From assembly GCA_963921425.1 (NCBI GenBank), contig OY992834.1:4340001-4404000 (forward strand): a stretch of 64,000 nucleotides of DNA, read 5' to 3'. The notes below the pieces were generated by a model. That model saw only the letters and a list, made by a program, of their open reading frames with translations, did not search any database and had not been told where the DNA came from. The translations under genes and the position numbers were made by a program. This DNA is from Dryas octopetala. Taxonomy: Eukaryota > Streptophyta > Magnoliopsida > Rosales > Rosaceae. Each line of letters begins with the position of its first letter. Position 1 is the stretch's first letter. Below, piece by piece: positions 1-10,407 of this stretch.

Positions 1-923
1 GTTCGATATTGAGCAGGGTGAAGCCAGGACTCAAAAACACCATGAGCATACTCACAAACATCTCCCTTCTGGCACGACCCTTTGCGGAACTCGGGGCATG
101 GGACACAGCTGTATGGGTACTTCCTGGGGTCTCTCCTCCTTGCATTCTCACCTGGATGAACAAACGGGCACTCAGTCCAGTCATGAGAATAGGCCCTCGA
201 GCAAGGCTTCACCTTGAAAGTGTACATTCTGAACTCATCTGTGCCATATATCCCATTGTTGATATCAGGCATTGAAATATCAATAGGATATTCTTTCTTC
301 TCGATTCCCTCCTTTGACAACTGAGGGCTTGGAACCCTTTGTTGGTCTCCCTCTTGGTCAGCAATCTGATCACCTTCCATAACTGACTTATCACCTTTCA
401 ACAGCATCTCCATGGCCTTTCTTCTTGAGTTGCTCGGGGACTTCAAAGCAGGGGCAATCAAGTCAATGGGCTTGTTTCCGTTAGCATTGACACAATTAGC
501 ATCAGCTGATGCATCCAGCAAGAACTTGACAACCTCGAGCGAAGAAGTGGAACCGCCAGCAGTGGCACAGTGAAGGGCGGTGACCCTATCTGAACCACAA
601 GACCTATTGACATCAACCTTGCCAGACTGAAGTATGTACTTCAAAATCTTAGTGCTACCAAACATGGCAGCGATCATAAGCGGTGTCCTCTCTTCGAACC
701 CCATCTTCTTTGACCCAATTCTTCTACCATACCAAAAGCTGGCCTCGTCAACATCAAAGCCTTTCTCTTCTACCTCAGTCCTGAAAGCATCAAGATTGTC
801 CGAGGCAGACCATTCAACCAAAACTGAGCACTTAGAGCGGCGAACCTCATCATCCTGCTTCTGAAATTCGCTTTCCATGATGAAATTTGAGGAGCCAAGT
901 TTATTCTTAGAGCCCTTACACAT
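1..923 (-). CDS. Ankyrin-repeat CCCH tandem zinc-finger protein, SZF1/SZF2 type (N-terminal part; runs off the window)
   Basis: Reading leftward from the ATG at 921-923, 307 codons are open up to the window edge, with no stop. The N-terminus ([12 protein letters not shown]) resembles the family start. Ankyrin-type repeats occupy about residues 75-160. Next comes the plant RR-TZF signature: a C-x5-H-x4-C-x3-H motif (C241, H247, C252, H256), then a first CCCH finger C-x7-C-x5-C-x3-H (C276, C284, C290, H294). The second CCCH finger and the C-terminal half lie outside. Arabidopsis relatives (SZF1/AtC3H47, SZF2/AtC3H29; about 600 aa) bind RNA in cytoplasmic foci and act in salt, chitin and defence responses; that role is family knowledge. 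A 5'UTR intron (935-1395) separates the start codon from exon 1 (1396 to about 1500). An in-frame ATG 15 codons downstream is a less likely start. Confidence 0.93.
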   Translation of the reverse strand, partial: MCKGSKNKLGSSNFIMESEFQKQDDEVRRSKCSVLVEWSASDNLDAFRTEVEEKGFDVDEASFWYGRRIGSKKMGFEERTPLMIAAMFGSTKILKYILQSGKVDVNRSCGSDRVTALHCATAGGSTSSLEVVKFLLDASADANCVNANGNKPIDLIAPALKSPSNSRRKAMEMLLKGDKSVMEGDQIADQEGDQQRVPSPQLSKEGIEKKEYPIDISMPDINNGIYGTDEFRMYTFKVKPCSRAYSHDWTECPFVHPGENARRRDPRKYPYSCVPCPEFRKGSCQKGDVCEYAHGVFESWLHPAQYR

Positions 924-934
924 ACCCAAAAGTC

Positions 935-1395
935 CTGCATATTTGTAACAACAAAAATTCAATATGCCATTCAATACATATAATAAAATAAAAAAGCACT
1001 TTGATAGCTGTATAATTATTGAATCTAAGATCTCACATAAATTGAACAACATAAAAATTTCAACAGACCTCTACAGAACAATCAAAAACTACATCTTAGA
1101 AAACTATATGGTTTCCAATTGAGGTGAGCTTTACATATTCCGCAAATCATCATAAAACCTAGGACCTCACGAATTCCTAGAGTTTTCTCCTTGAAAATTA
1201 TATTCTCACCAAACAAACAACCCCAGATCCCAAATATCAAACTTCAACCCAAATAACTCAAAATCCAGAAATTTTTTCATAAGCCCAATAAAAATCATAC
1301 AGAATGGTATCATAATATTCATCCAGAAATGAAAAAGCATCCAAATTTGAGCTTCTAGAAAACTTAAACAATCAAATCCAGAAGCTTTTCCCTAC
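935..1395 (-). other. 5'UTR intron of the CCCH gene
   Basis: On the minus strand a donor CAAG|GTAGGG (cut between 1396 and 1395) and an acceptor ATATGCAG|GAC (cut between 935 and 934) bracket 461 bp of T-rich sequence. The acceptor is 11 nt upstream of the start codon. Leader introns are common in plant stress genes. Transcript data would settle it. Confidence 0.7.
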
Positions 1396-1527
1396 CTTGA
1401 GGTACTTGATAAGTCAGAGACGGACAGTGAGAGAGAGTATGAGAGTTGTTGTGTATTTGTTGCAGAGCAAAAGCGGTGAGGAATTGGAGTTAGAGGAGCT
1501 TGAGCTTTGAGAAGAGGGAGGCTGAGG

Positions 1528-1634
1528 CTTTATATTCTTCCTCTGGCTCAAGGAAGAAGGGAGGAAAGTGTGACTTTTCTTCTTTCTCAGCGCTTTCTTT
1601 TCTTTCTTTCGTTCTGGTTTTGGTCAAAGTCAAA
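1528..1634 (-). promoter_or_regulatory. TATA box and paired W-boxes of the CCCH gene
   Basis: On the minus strand TATAAAG lies at 1528-1534, about 30 bp upstream of the inferred transcript start near 1500. About 90 bp further upstream two adjacent W-boxes read TTGACT (1628-1633) and TTGACC (1622-1627). W-boxes are WRKY sites, which would suit an elicitor-induced zinc-finger gene. The function is inferred. Confidence 0.55.
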
Positions 1635-1701
1635 CCTTCAAAGCGAGGGCCACTCCTTTATGACTATCCTATCAGCGAGCGAGTTCTACTCTGCTAAATG
1701 A

Positions 1702-2158
1702 AATTCAAATTCACATTCAATCTCAAATGAAATGCTGGTTAAATTAAATCGAATGCAACATGAAATGGACCGACTCTCACCTACACCTGGTTTAGGATTT
1801 GAGCCTTTAGCGAGTTGTCCGTCACGTGTGGTTGTGTAACTTGTGTTTCAGGTTTCTTAATCTGATTTGCACTTGTGCACGCTCGCTGCAATCTCTTTTA
1901 ATCTTACTTTTTTTTTTTCTTTTTTGATTTGGGAGAATATCACCTTTAAAAAGGAAAATATTCTACATCTTACTCACTTTTCTTTCCAATTCTTTTTCTA
2001 TTTCCTCGTGTGCATTTGATTTTCATAATGTTATGGATCTCACGTGAGATAAATGAAAAATATAAATTTCATTGTTCTTTAGGATAAATTTCATTCTATC
2101 AATGAGGACACAGAACAAAATTCAGTAATTTTATCTGAAAATGGAAATTTTGAATTTT
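1702..2158. other. Intergenic, no gene seen
   Basis: AT-rich DNA between the CCCH promoter and the first fold-back element. It has homopolymer T runs near 1910 and a CACGTG at about 2041. I see no supported coding sequence or RNA gene. Confidence 0.6.
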
Positions 2159-3062
2159 GAATCTTTTTCGATAAAATTGAAAGAGCAAATTATAATTTAG
2201 TACCTCAACTTTACCTGTTGTTTCAATTTAGTATCCTAAGTTTGAAAACTTGCAAAAAAGTACCTCAACTTTCATTTTGTGTCAAAATAATACCGCTGTT
2301 AATTTTTATGTCAAATAAACCATTATATGCTGACGTGGTAGGAGTATTTTTTGTCTTTTTCTTCACGTTTAAAAAATAATAATATTTTTAAAAACTTTTG
2401 AATAAAAAAATTTAAAAAAAATTAAAACAAAAAAAAAAACTTGGGGGGAGATAGGCAGGAGGGGTGAGGGGGTTGGGTTGGGGTTTGGGTAAGGGGGTGA
2501 AGGGGGGTGGGTTGGGGAAGGGCTAGGTTGGGGGGAGAGAGGCAGGGGTTGGTTCTGGGTGGGGAAGAAGAAAGAGGGTGGGGGGTGCAACGGGGCTGGG
2601 GCTGAGGGGGAGAGGGAGAGGGAGAGGGAGAGGGAGAGGGTGGGGGGTGGAGGCAGGAAGGGGAGGGCTGGGTGAGGGCTAGGAGGGGACGAGACGGGGC
2701 TGGGATTGGGATTGGGTGGCTGAAGGGGTGGGGAGGACGAGGCTGGGAATAGGGGAAATGGTGCTGCGTGGGGCATGGCTAGGGAAAGGAGAGGGTAAAA
2801 ACAATTTTTAAGAAAAAATTTTATTTAAATTATTTTAAGAAATTTTTTTAGGAAATTTGTTTATTCAAAAGTTTTAAAAGTATTATTATTTTTTAAATAA
2901 GGGTAAAAATGATAGAAAAACTAATGGAGGTACTATTTTGACACAAATTGAAAGTTGAAATATTTTTTTACAAATTTTCAAAGTTAGGATACTAAATTGA
3001 AATAATATGTAAAATTGAGGTAATAAATTATAATTTGTTCTTTTAATTTTATCGAAAAAGAT
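2158..3062. mobile_element. Long-arm fold-back (Mutator-like or similar) element with a G-rich core
   Basis: The segment 2158-2440 matches the reverse complement of about 2785-3062 for roughly 280 bp at moderately high identity. Outer ends read ATCTTTTTCGATAAAATT and the complement. Arms carry the motif 'tagtacctcaactt', common in plant MULE-type terminal inverted repeats. Between the arms is a 340-bp G-rich block. No transposase is present, so the element is non-autonomous. I could not find a convincing target-site duplication, so the superfamily is uncertain. Confidence 0.75.
2441..2780 (+). repeat. G-rich, G-quadruplex-prone tract
   Basis: About 340 bp almost without C on the plus strand, with dozens of GGG to GGGGGG runs separated by 1-6 nt. 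A GGGAGA tandem run lies at about 2606-2642. Many windows satisfy the G3+N1-7 quadruplex pattern. On the minus strand it reads as a Pro/Ser-rich low-complexity ORF, which I do not call a gene. Confidence 0.8.
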
Positions 3063-5230
3063 TGAAAATATCGTAAATAGGTTGATGAAAAAATGTTCCA
3101 CATAAATATGAAGGGAAAAAGCAAAGTCCAAGTTGTATAAGAAGTGTGTCGTAAGGAATACCGCCTAGGAATCGCGAGTAGATAGGGATGAGGAATGAAA
3201 TGTGTATGAAGGGGTTGGACCAACTGTGACCGAATACAGATCAATAAGAATAAAAAAATAAAACAATAAAACAATTTCAAGCTGTCACGATTAGCGCGTT
3301 CTCTTCTTCTCTTGAGACTTGAGACACTCCTTTAGGTGGGGGACAGAAATTTTGATTATTGGAATCCATGACTCAGACTTCCACTATGGACGTTGCTAAT
3401 TATAAAACTTGTTATGTTATCACTTATCTATGGTTCTTTTTCTTTTTCTTTTTTTCAAGTGAACTTGTGCTTCTGCTTCAGCCACCCTGACAAGGGTGTT
3501 TCTGTTTTAGTAGTCAAGAAGCTAAAAATTAGACATTCTTTTCATTATTCCATACAGAAACTTTTATCATGGCTAGTGTCATGTACAATATTTCTTCTGT
3601 ATATGTATTAACTTTTATATGCTTATTTGCTTTTTATAGTGGCGGACCCAAGAGTCTAAATTAAGTACACCGAACAATTTTTTTAAGATAATTTTAATAT
3701 TGCCAATGATCATTAGGTTTAATAAATGACATTCAATTTCTCTTTATCTTTATCGTAGACTCGTAGTTGATCCCGAGTTCACAACTCATGGACGCTAATT
3801 GATTAACAAAGTAAATAAATGAACTTTGATATTTGTACAGAATTTGGCAAACTTATGTTATGTCCCATGGACATAAGAAACTCTGAAACAAAAGGCCATT
3901 TCCAAATGCAAATTTAATGGGTATCTTCAGCATGTCACTAAGGACAAGATGCCCATTGTTGAATATGGGCTTATTTGCTTTCCTGATAAAACAACAATAT
4001 GGTCTCCTGCTCCTAGCCATTGGTAAACTACAAAACCCTCCTGTTGGATCTGGATGAGGGCCCATGCTAGTTTCTTGGGCCTAGGTTTTGGCACCTTCTC
4101 TTGACATGCTGCATTACCTAATGCTTAAAGGCCCAGGCCCAGAAAGGACTGGGGATCTACTGGGCCAAGTGGGATCTCTTCTTTTTGGGCAATGGGCATT
4201 CCCCTGAAACCCACGATCTAGATTCAAATCATTCCACGTTTTTATTGTGAGGGAGAGACATGTGGTCATTGTATTCTCGCTCTTCAAATAACTGTCATCC
4301 ACAAATACAAATTAGTACAATTATATATTATATTATATAAACTGAACAGCTAGCTTGCCTGTGTATTTTTGTTATTGTTAGGCGCAGCACAAGTTGCTTA
4401 TTAGTCTCTATCATGGAGTTCAAGAGCTGCACAAGACAGCAAATTTGCAACCATTCTCCAGTTCACACTGTGATAGAGACTAGAAACACAAAAAATATAT
4501 ATATATATATATATCTATATATGGCCATGAAGGGAAAATGAGGGGTCTTTAGGAAAGAAAAAATAAAAAAGTGGGGTGAATGGGTTAGGAAACCATAGGA
4601 AGACCGAAGACCCAATCAATTTTTCTTTTTTCCTTCTTTTATAAAAAAAGAAAAAAGAAAAAACTACAAACATAAGCAGAAGAAGTACATAGTGTACGAA
4701 CATCACAAAGTAAGGCATGCATTGCTGATCTCAGCAGTGACGGATTCCAAAACTTTTCTTTAGTAAGGGCACTAGTTATAAGAGTAAATGCTATTTGTTG
4801 TAAAACAATTTACTAAATTGTTTGGATCAAATAAAGTATATTAAAACACTCAATTAATGACCGTCACTTCATTTGGTCTGAGCAATTTGGTCAATTATTT
4901 TGGGTAAAATAGCATTACTCCTAGTTATTAACTTATTATCAAAAACAATTAAAACTTCCAAGAAAAAAAAAACAAAAATTAAAATTAAGTTTATAATGTG
5001 TACAATGGCGTGAACAAAATTTTCAAGTAATTTGTGGGGCAAGTTATATATGTACGCAACAAGTGTAAGTAGTTTATGGGATAATGATTGTGGATTGATA
5101 ATAGTGAATAGTGACTAGAGTGATGGAGATTGTGTGATCATTGCTCATGTTAAGGTTTTGATAAGGTACGATGATTAATTCACTTTGATTAGCCTTAAAA
5201 AACTTTAAAAAAGGAATATATATATATATA
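3063..5230. other. Intergenic with scattered repeat remnants
   Basis: No supported gene. A solitary hAT-like terminus 'tagtggcggaccca' lies at 3637-3650, related to the ends of the complete hAT element at 34086. A 12-bp inverted repeat (TAGTCTCTATCA at about 4402 and its complement ending about 4482) forms a stem with an approximately 57-nt loop. An (AT)n microsatellite lies at about 4495-4522. The rest is AT-rich low-complexity DNA. Confidence 0.6.
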
Positions 5231-5628
5231 TATTTGAGGTATACTTTAACTTATTTATGTTGAGTTATGACCTTGTTGGAACCCACATGAGTCATTTTGT
5301 GTCAATCCGAATCGTTTGCAAGGATCATCTTCATTGATAGATCATCCTTGTAAAAAATTAGCCAAATCAGAAATCATTTGTCTATTTAACTTCGATAAAA
5401 CAAATGGACGGTTTCATCGAAAATATTTGGTTCGTCTATTTATTTGATCAAAGTTAGATAGGCAAATGATTTCCGCTTTAGCTAATTTTTTGCAAGGATG
5501 ATTTATCTATACAGATGTAAAAAATGAACGGTTCGGATTGACACAAAACGACTTGTGTGGGCCCCTACAAGGTATATCTCAACATAAATAAGTTGAGCTA
5601 TACCTCAATAAAGGAGACTGTATATATA
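5221..5628. mobile_element. Fold-back MITE, family 1 copy A, inside (TA)n
   Basis: Nearly the whole element is one imperfect palindrome: 'gaggtatac...' on the left pairs with '...gctatacctc' on the right. Internal landmarks are 'gatcatcttcattgatagatcat' in the left arm and its complement in the right. Flanks are TA repeats on both sides. A second copy of the same family lies at 32531-32899 (also in TA repeats) with about 85-90% identity by eye. No coding capacity. Confidence 0.85.
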
Positions 5629-5639
5629 TAATATCATAT

Positions 5640-5800
5640 TATCAGGTGCCTTTCAATAAGAGATTCTTCATTTAGTGGTAAATTAGGGATTCTTATGTGG
5701 GGCCCACACGGGTCATTTTATGTCGATCCAAACTGTTTATTTTTTACATCTTCATTGATAGATTATTTATGTAAAAAATGAACCAAATCATAAACAAAAT
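5640..5800. mobile_element. Truncated fragment related to family 1
   Basis: 'gtggggcccacacgggtcattttatgtcg' followed by 'cttcattgatagatta' matches one arm of the adjacent fold-back element in order, but the other arm is missing. It is probably a degraded solo arm or a partial duplication. Confidence 0.6.
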
Positions 5801-6085
5801 AACATACATGACATGTAAGCAAAATAATTAGCTTACAAAGTAATAGTACAACTTGAAGGATTTCGAAAAACAAATGTGCGCGAGACCTTAGGCCCCATTT
5901 GGGATTATAGTGGAGGATCCAAAAATTTTTACATTAATATTTACCAAATGCTTTGATATTATTTTTTGCACTCACAACATTTTTGAAAATATAATTTACC
6001 AAACACTCAACTGCTTTATTTTACAGCTGATTTTACTTCCCTTAGACTATCATATTGAAAATACTGACTAGATATTTGAGAAGAA

Positions 6086-6354
6086 TGATAGAATTAGAGC
6101 ATCCAACTCAAACATTACTCTTAACACGCCTCCGCACGTGTGGTAAGATTTTGAGCCTTACATGTGAACAAATTGTATTGGGTGACGTGGAAGCACGCGT
6201 GGCCGTTGGGCCTTATACGCGAATAACCAAGCTCTGATACCATGATAGAATTAGAGCATCCAATCCAAAACCAATTGGCTCTGGGTGGAAATGCCCAAGA
6301 CTTATAAGCACATATGCTAAACTCTAGTTTTTCGATGTGGGACATTAGTCCACA
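6086..6354 (-). mobile_element. TRIM-type LTR retrotransposon remnant
   Basis: At 6231-6242 the sequence reads GCTCTGATACCA, the complement of the standard plant initiator-Met primer-binding site TGGTATCAGAGC. The element is therefore in minus orientation. The 112 bp to the right (6243-6354) is an LTR: it starts with TGATAGAATTAGAGCATCCAA and ends near GTCCACA. The first 27 bp of the same LTR recur at 6086-6112, where the other LTR is truncated. The internal domain is only about 120 bp with no ORF. Confidence 0.75.
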
Positions 6355-6359
6355 TTACT

Positions 6360-8147
6360 CTCTACACAGAAGCAATTAATTACATTAAACAGAGTGCATG
6401 CGAATAAATCAGTTTGACTACAAAAATAAATAATGCTTTGCATAAATTTCAAGCTAATTAATTTATAAAATGCACTACTTTCCATGCGATGATACACATC
6501 CTAAAAAAGCAAAAAATCAAGGCATAGATTATGCACCAAAACATGCAGGGACTTAAAAATTATACCAAATTGAACATGTTCACAACAGTAAGCTTATATT
6601 GATAAAGGAGTACGTACTTTCCCATCAAGAAATTCGATTTATTAATTTCACATATTTTGAAGAACAATCAGATTGCATCCATGATTCAACCTTTCATGCA
6701 TCGAACTTCATTGTATATTGTTTTGGTCCAACTCTCACTTCAACAAGCAGATATGAAAAATTACATTCAGAATTAATTAGTGATTTAGAATTTCAGTTAG
6801 AAATGTAGAAAATTTGCATTAAGTTTAGTCTGTTATATGTCTGACAAGCCTCCGCAAGAAGAAGAAGCACGTGATAGTATAATTAAGTATTAAATATTGC
6901 TGCGTACATTAATTAGGAAAACTCACATTTCCAGCACATATGACCGAACACCGGAAGTACTTATAGAGCGCAAGACCATTCATGTGATGTGATCTTCATG
7001 CACGTTATTTGCTTATTAATCATGTGAGGATTACGTATGCCTTTGCGTAATATATATGCATTAATTTCCCAAATCTGGAGCTGCAAGCCTGCAATGTCAA
7101 CCTCGACATTTTTTTCTTTCTCCCAAGTCCCAACCTCTTTCATGCTTTATTTCTTTTTGTATATCTAACAAAAGAAAAGGCCTGATTTGTGCCAAACGAT
7201 TTGCGTGGCCATGGTCTAGCAAAGCAAACCTAATATCAAATTAAATATTAACATGTGACGCTAGACATGTCACATGAGGAAGTTTAATTAGCCAACCAAT
7301 TTAACCTATTATTAATTTAATAGTATTTTGCTTCCTTTTTATTAGAAGAGATTTCAAGTTGGAATTATTACTTGCTTAGATTAGTCAAGATAATAGAATT
7401 GCTTAAATTGCCACTCTCACACAAAGTTGCTTTCCAATATTCACTTCAAACAAAAATAAGTAAGATTGTGATCTATCAATTCCATAATTTTTTAGTGAAG
7501 ACTAGAACAATCCCATGACATGTATATTGCAAACAATTTTATATAAATTTATGTTTGTCTTGTATTACTAAAAACAAAGACGATGATGAGGATGATATTG
7601 ACTTAACAATTTGAACTATATATATATAGCTAGTTATCTAGAAATGTTGTATTATAATTTTGCATGTTATACCAGTAACTATCAATGAAACAATATTAAT
7701 GATCATGTAAATTCTTAAATTCATGTTCTTATGAAAGAAACAAAAAAGTTTTAATCATTCACTCTTTGGGTCTCCTAATAGAAGGAAAATTAATTATTGG
7801 GTGTGATTGTAACACTTCATATAACATTACTAACCTATATGTTATAATATGGGTGAACAACAAATTTATACTTTTAGAATATAATATTAATAACTATACA
7901 CGTATTACTAACATGATGTGATAGTGTTATAATTACCCTAAATTTTTTTTCCTAAAAGAGAAACAACAAATTAATGGTATCACACAAATCATACAATTGA
8001 AGTATTCAAGTACGAAGGAAAGACAAAAATAAGGTGGATTAAATATTTAAAATTTATGAAGATAAATTTAAAATCACTAGTGGCACTGTTATATATTTTT
8101 TAGAGAGACTTAGAGTACAGTCTATGTTATGAGTCTTTCTTAGATTA
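6360..8147. other. Intergenic, no gene seen
   Basis: AT-rich sequence. Short open frames near 6600 and 6960 have no recognisable domain or splice-linked partner. No RNA gene recognised. Confidence 0.55.
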
Positions 8148-8420
8148 AGAGCCCGTTTGACACTGCTTTTAAAATTGAAAAAAGCGCTTTCAAATTAGTA
8201 AAAACGTTTTTTGTTGCGTTTGACATAAATAAATAAAAGTGCTTATGGATTATAAAAGCGCTTATAAGTGATTTTTTGAGCAAGAAGCACTTTCAAGTGC
8301 TTTTGCATGAAACACTTGAATTTTTTTATAAAAATTTATATGTGCTTATGAGCAGAAGCGCTTCTAACAAAAGCGCTACTGATTATAAGCGCTTCTAAGA
8401 AGCAGTGCCAAACGGGCCCT
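8148..8420. mobile_element. hAT-like MITE
   Basis: Terminal inverted repeats 'gagcccgtttgacactgctt' (left) and the complement of 'gcagtgccaaacgggccct' (right) bound about 270 bp of AT-rich DNA containing many 'aagcgctt' and 'agtgctt' motifs in both orientations. Ends of the form GGGCCCGTTTGGCA are widespread in plant hAT/PIF MITEs. The flanks TAGATTAA and TAGCTAAG are only partly alike, so the target duplication is degraded. Confidence 0.7.
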
Positions 8421-8489
8421 AGCTAAGACTAGTAGTGATTTAGGGTTTTTAATTAAGTCATTTTATTTTTCTTCTTTGACGGCTTTATA

Positions 8490-8546
8490 TTAGGTTTTAA
8501 CTCCGAAATTTTGGACTTCGTCCAAAATCCTGAAGTTAAAACCTAA
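8490..8546. repeat. Short near-perfect hairpin
   Basis: Two 27-nt arms starting TTAGGTTTTAACT pair with 23 of 27 positions matching across a 3-nt loop (8517-8519). The internal mismatches cluster at arm positions 14-18. It may be the end-joined remnant of a tiny fold-back element. Confidence 0.7.
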
Positions 8547-8614
8547 CATTCAGTCTTTACAAAGTCCACTCTACACCCTTGGAGGGGAAATACCCTTCAA
8601 ATCAGGGGATGACT

Positions 8615-8755
8615 TTATTATGAATTAAAATAATTTTTTTATAAATTAAAAGGATTTTCTTATAAATTAAAAGAACTTTATTATTAATTAAAAAAAATTT
8701 CTTATAAATTAAAAGATTTTATTATGAATTAAAAGAATTTTCTTATAAATTTTAA
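8615..8755. repeat. AT-rich degenerate tandem repeat
   Basis: About five to six degenerate units of roughly 23-26 bp built on 'ttataaattaaaagaatttt'. No function is visible. Confidence 0.65.
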
Positions 8756-10030
8756 AACACTCCGGTCTCCATCTAAAAACTATTTTTTTAAAAGATCCAA
8801 GTCTAACTATCTCTATTTTTTATTTGAGAGAGTTCTATTAATTTGTACATGTGACTATGAACACATATAATATGTTGGAATATATGTGTAATATAAAAAA
8901 TTGTCGAGGGCGGTATGTCATAAAATAGATTTAGATGATTTATCATTTGATTCTTTCTATCCAAAATGCACAAGTCAAACTAACAAATCTGATTTTTGTT
9001 TATTGAACTTTATAATTTGAAAATCCGATTTTTCTCTTGATTTTTTTTTTGGTCGAATACTTTCCTAATGATTGAACAATAGAATCAGGAAAAGCCAATG
9101 GAAATGTTATGTGATATTTATTTCCTTGTCGATTATTTGAAGCATCTAATTAACTATTAGATTGAGAAAACCTCTCTAAAAATCACCAACACAGCCACTC
9201 GTTCTTGTTCCAAGATCTATTTTGAAACCCATGCCCACAAACAAAAACCCTTCACCTTCTTCTTTGGAATAACCGAGATTGAATACAACCACAAATTTGG
9301 ATTTGATTGGGTTATTGATCAGGATTAGAGATGTACGTTTTTGTGCAAAATTAATGCTTGAGTACAGAAGATGAAAGAACGAGAGGGTAAACTGTATAAA
9401 TAGAGGAAGCTAGCTAGCTTTTTGTTGATGGGGAAATCGGAGGAGAGAGAGAGAGAGAGAGAACTGGGAGGTTGAGGAAAAGATTAGTTGTTAGCAGATT
9501 AATTGTTATCCTATGTCTCATTCTACTACGATATTTGGTTTTTTCTGGCAAATAGTATCAATACATTCATTAAAATAAGAATTTGCATGATGAATAGTTA
9601 ATCTGAAGAGTATAAGAAAAGATTTTCAGATAATACAACATTTATAATAAATGTTTTATAGATAATACAACAACAAAGATAAAACAACATATATGGAAAA
9701 CTAGCTATATATATTTGAAATCAAATGTTGAAGTCTATATCATCCTCATTGATCATCGTCCTTTCCTTGCTGTTACTTGTTAGCAATACAAAAGGGCAGA
9801 AATGAAATGTGGGGTAATCAATTCGCTCACGGCGCCGAAATAACCGGGACCATTCTCTCAATTGTAATTCTTTATGTTAATAACTTAATATTAATATCCC
9901 ATGAGTTATGAATGCCCAACTTAATCTTCCAAATTGCAATTGCAATTGCAAGCTAGCTCTCTCTCTCTCTCTCTCTTCATTTCTTGTATGTCGGCCTGTC
10001 AACTTCAACAACACACACACATAGTGATAG
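8756..10030. other. Intergenic and distal JOX promoter region
   Basis: No gene seen. It contains a (GA)n run at about 9433-9460 and a (CT)n run at about 9957-9976. The DNA is otherwise AT-rich. Confidence 0.5.
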
Positions 10031-10036
10031 ACCCTC

Positions 10037-10044
10037 TATAAATA
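10037..10044 (+). promoter_or_regulatory. TATA box of the JOX gene
   Basis: TATAAATA lies 364 bp upstream of the start codon. It implies transcription starting near 10070 and a leader of about 340 nt rich in CT (10225-10275), which is typical of plant 5'UTRs. The assignment is inferred from sequence and spacing. Confidence 0.5.
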
Positions 10045-10407
10045 CTCACTAATTTACACACCCACACCCAAATTACTCTGATTAGAAGTCGTGAAAATTA
10101 CATTGGACAAAAAAAAAACTCATATATTTCACGTTTCTCACGTCCATTTCACTCCCCACTAGTCAGTACACAACCCTTTCCTTTTAACTACCATATTCCC
10201 GCACTCGATCAATCTCATCCCCATAATCCCATCTCTCTCTATCTCTCTCTATATATCTCTCTGTCTCTCTCCCAAACCTCGAAAACGAAAATTGTTCTCT
10301 TTTCATCGTACTACGTTTGCACTGTTCATTTATTTGTTACTTACATATACATATATACTGATTATATAGGATCAACCTCAGAGACGCCAAAGCAACTAAT
10401 TAATACC

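Noticed and set aside
9..275. Plus-strand ORF over the zinc-finger region
   Set aside because: Shadow of the minus-strand CCCH gene, whose motifs are clear.
2369..2776. Pro/Ser-rich minus-strand ORF of 135 codons
   Set aside because: It is a by-product of the G-rich low-complexity core of a transposon; no domain, no promoter, no conserved start.
3637..3650. Complete hAT element
   Set aside because: Only one terminus is present; no matching right end or target duplication was found.
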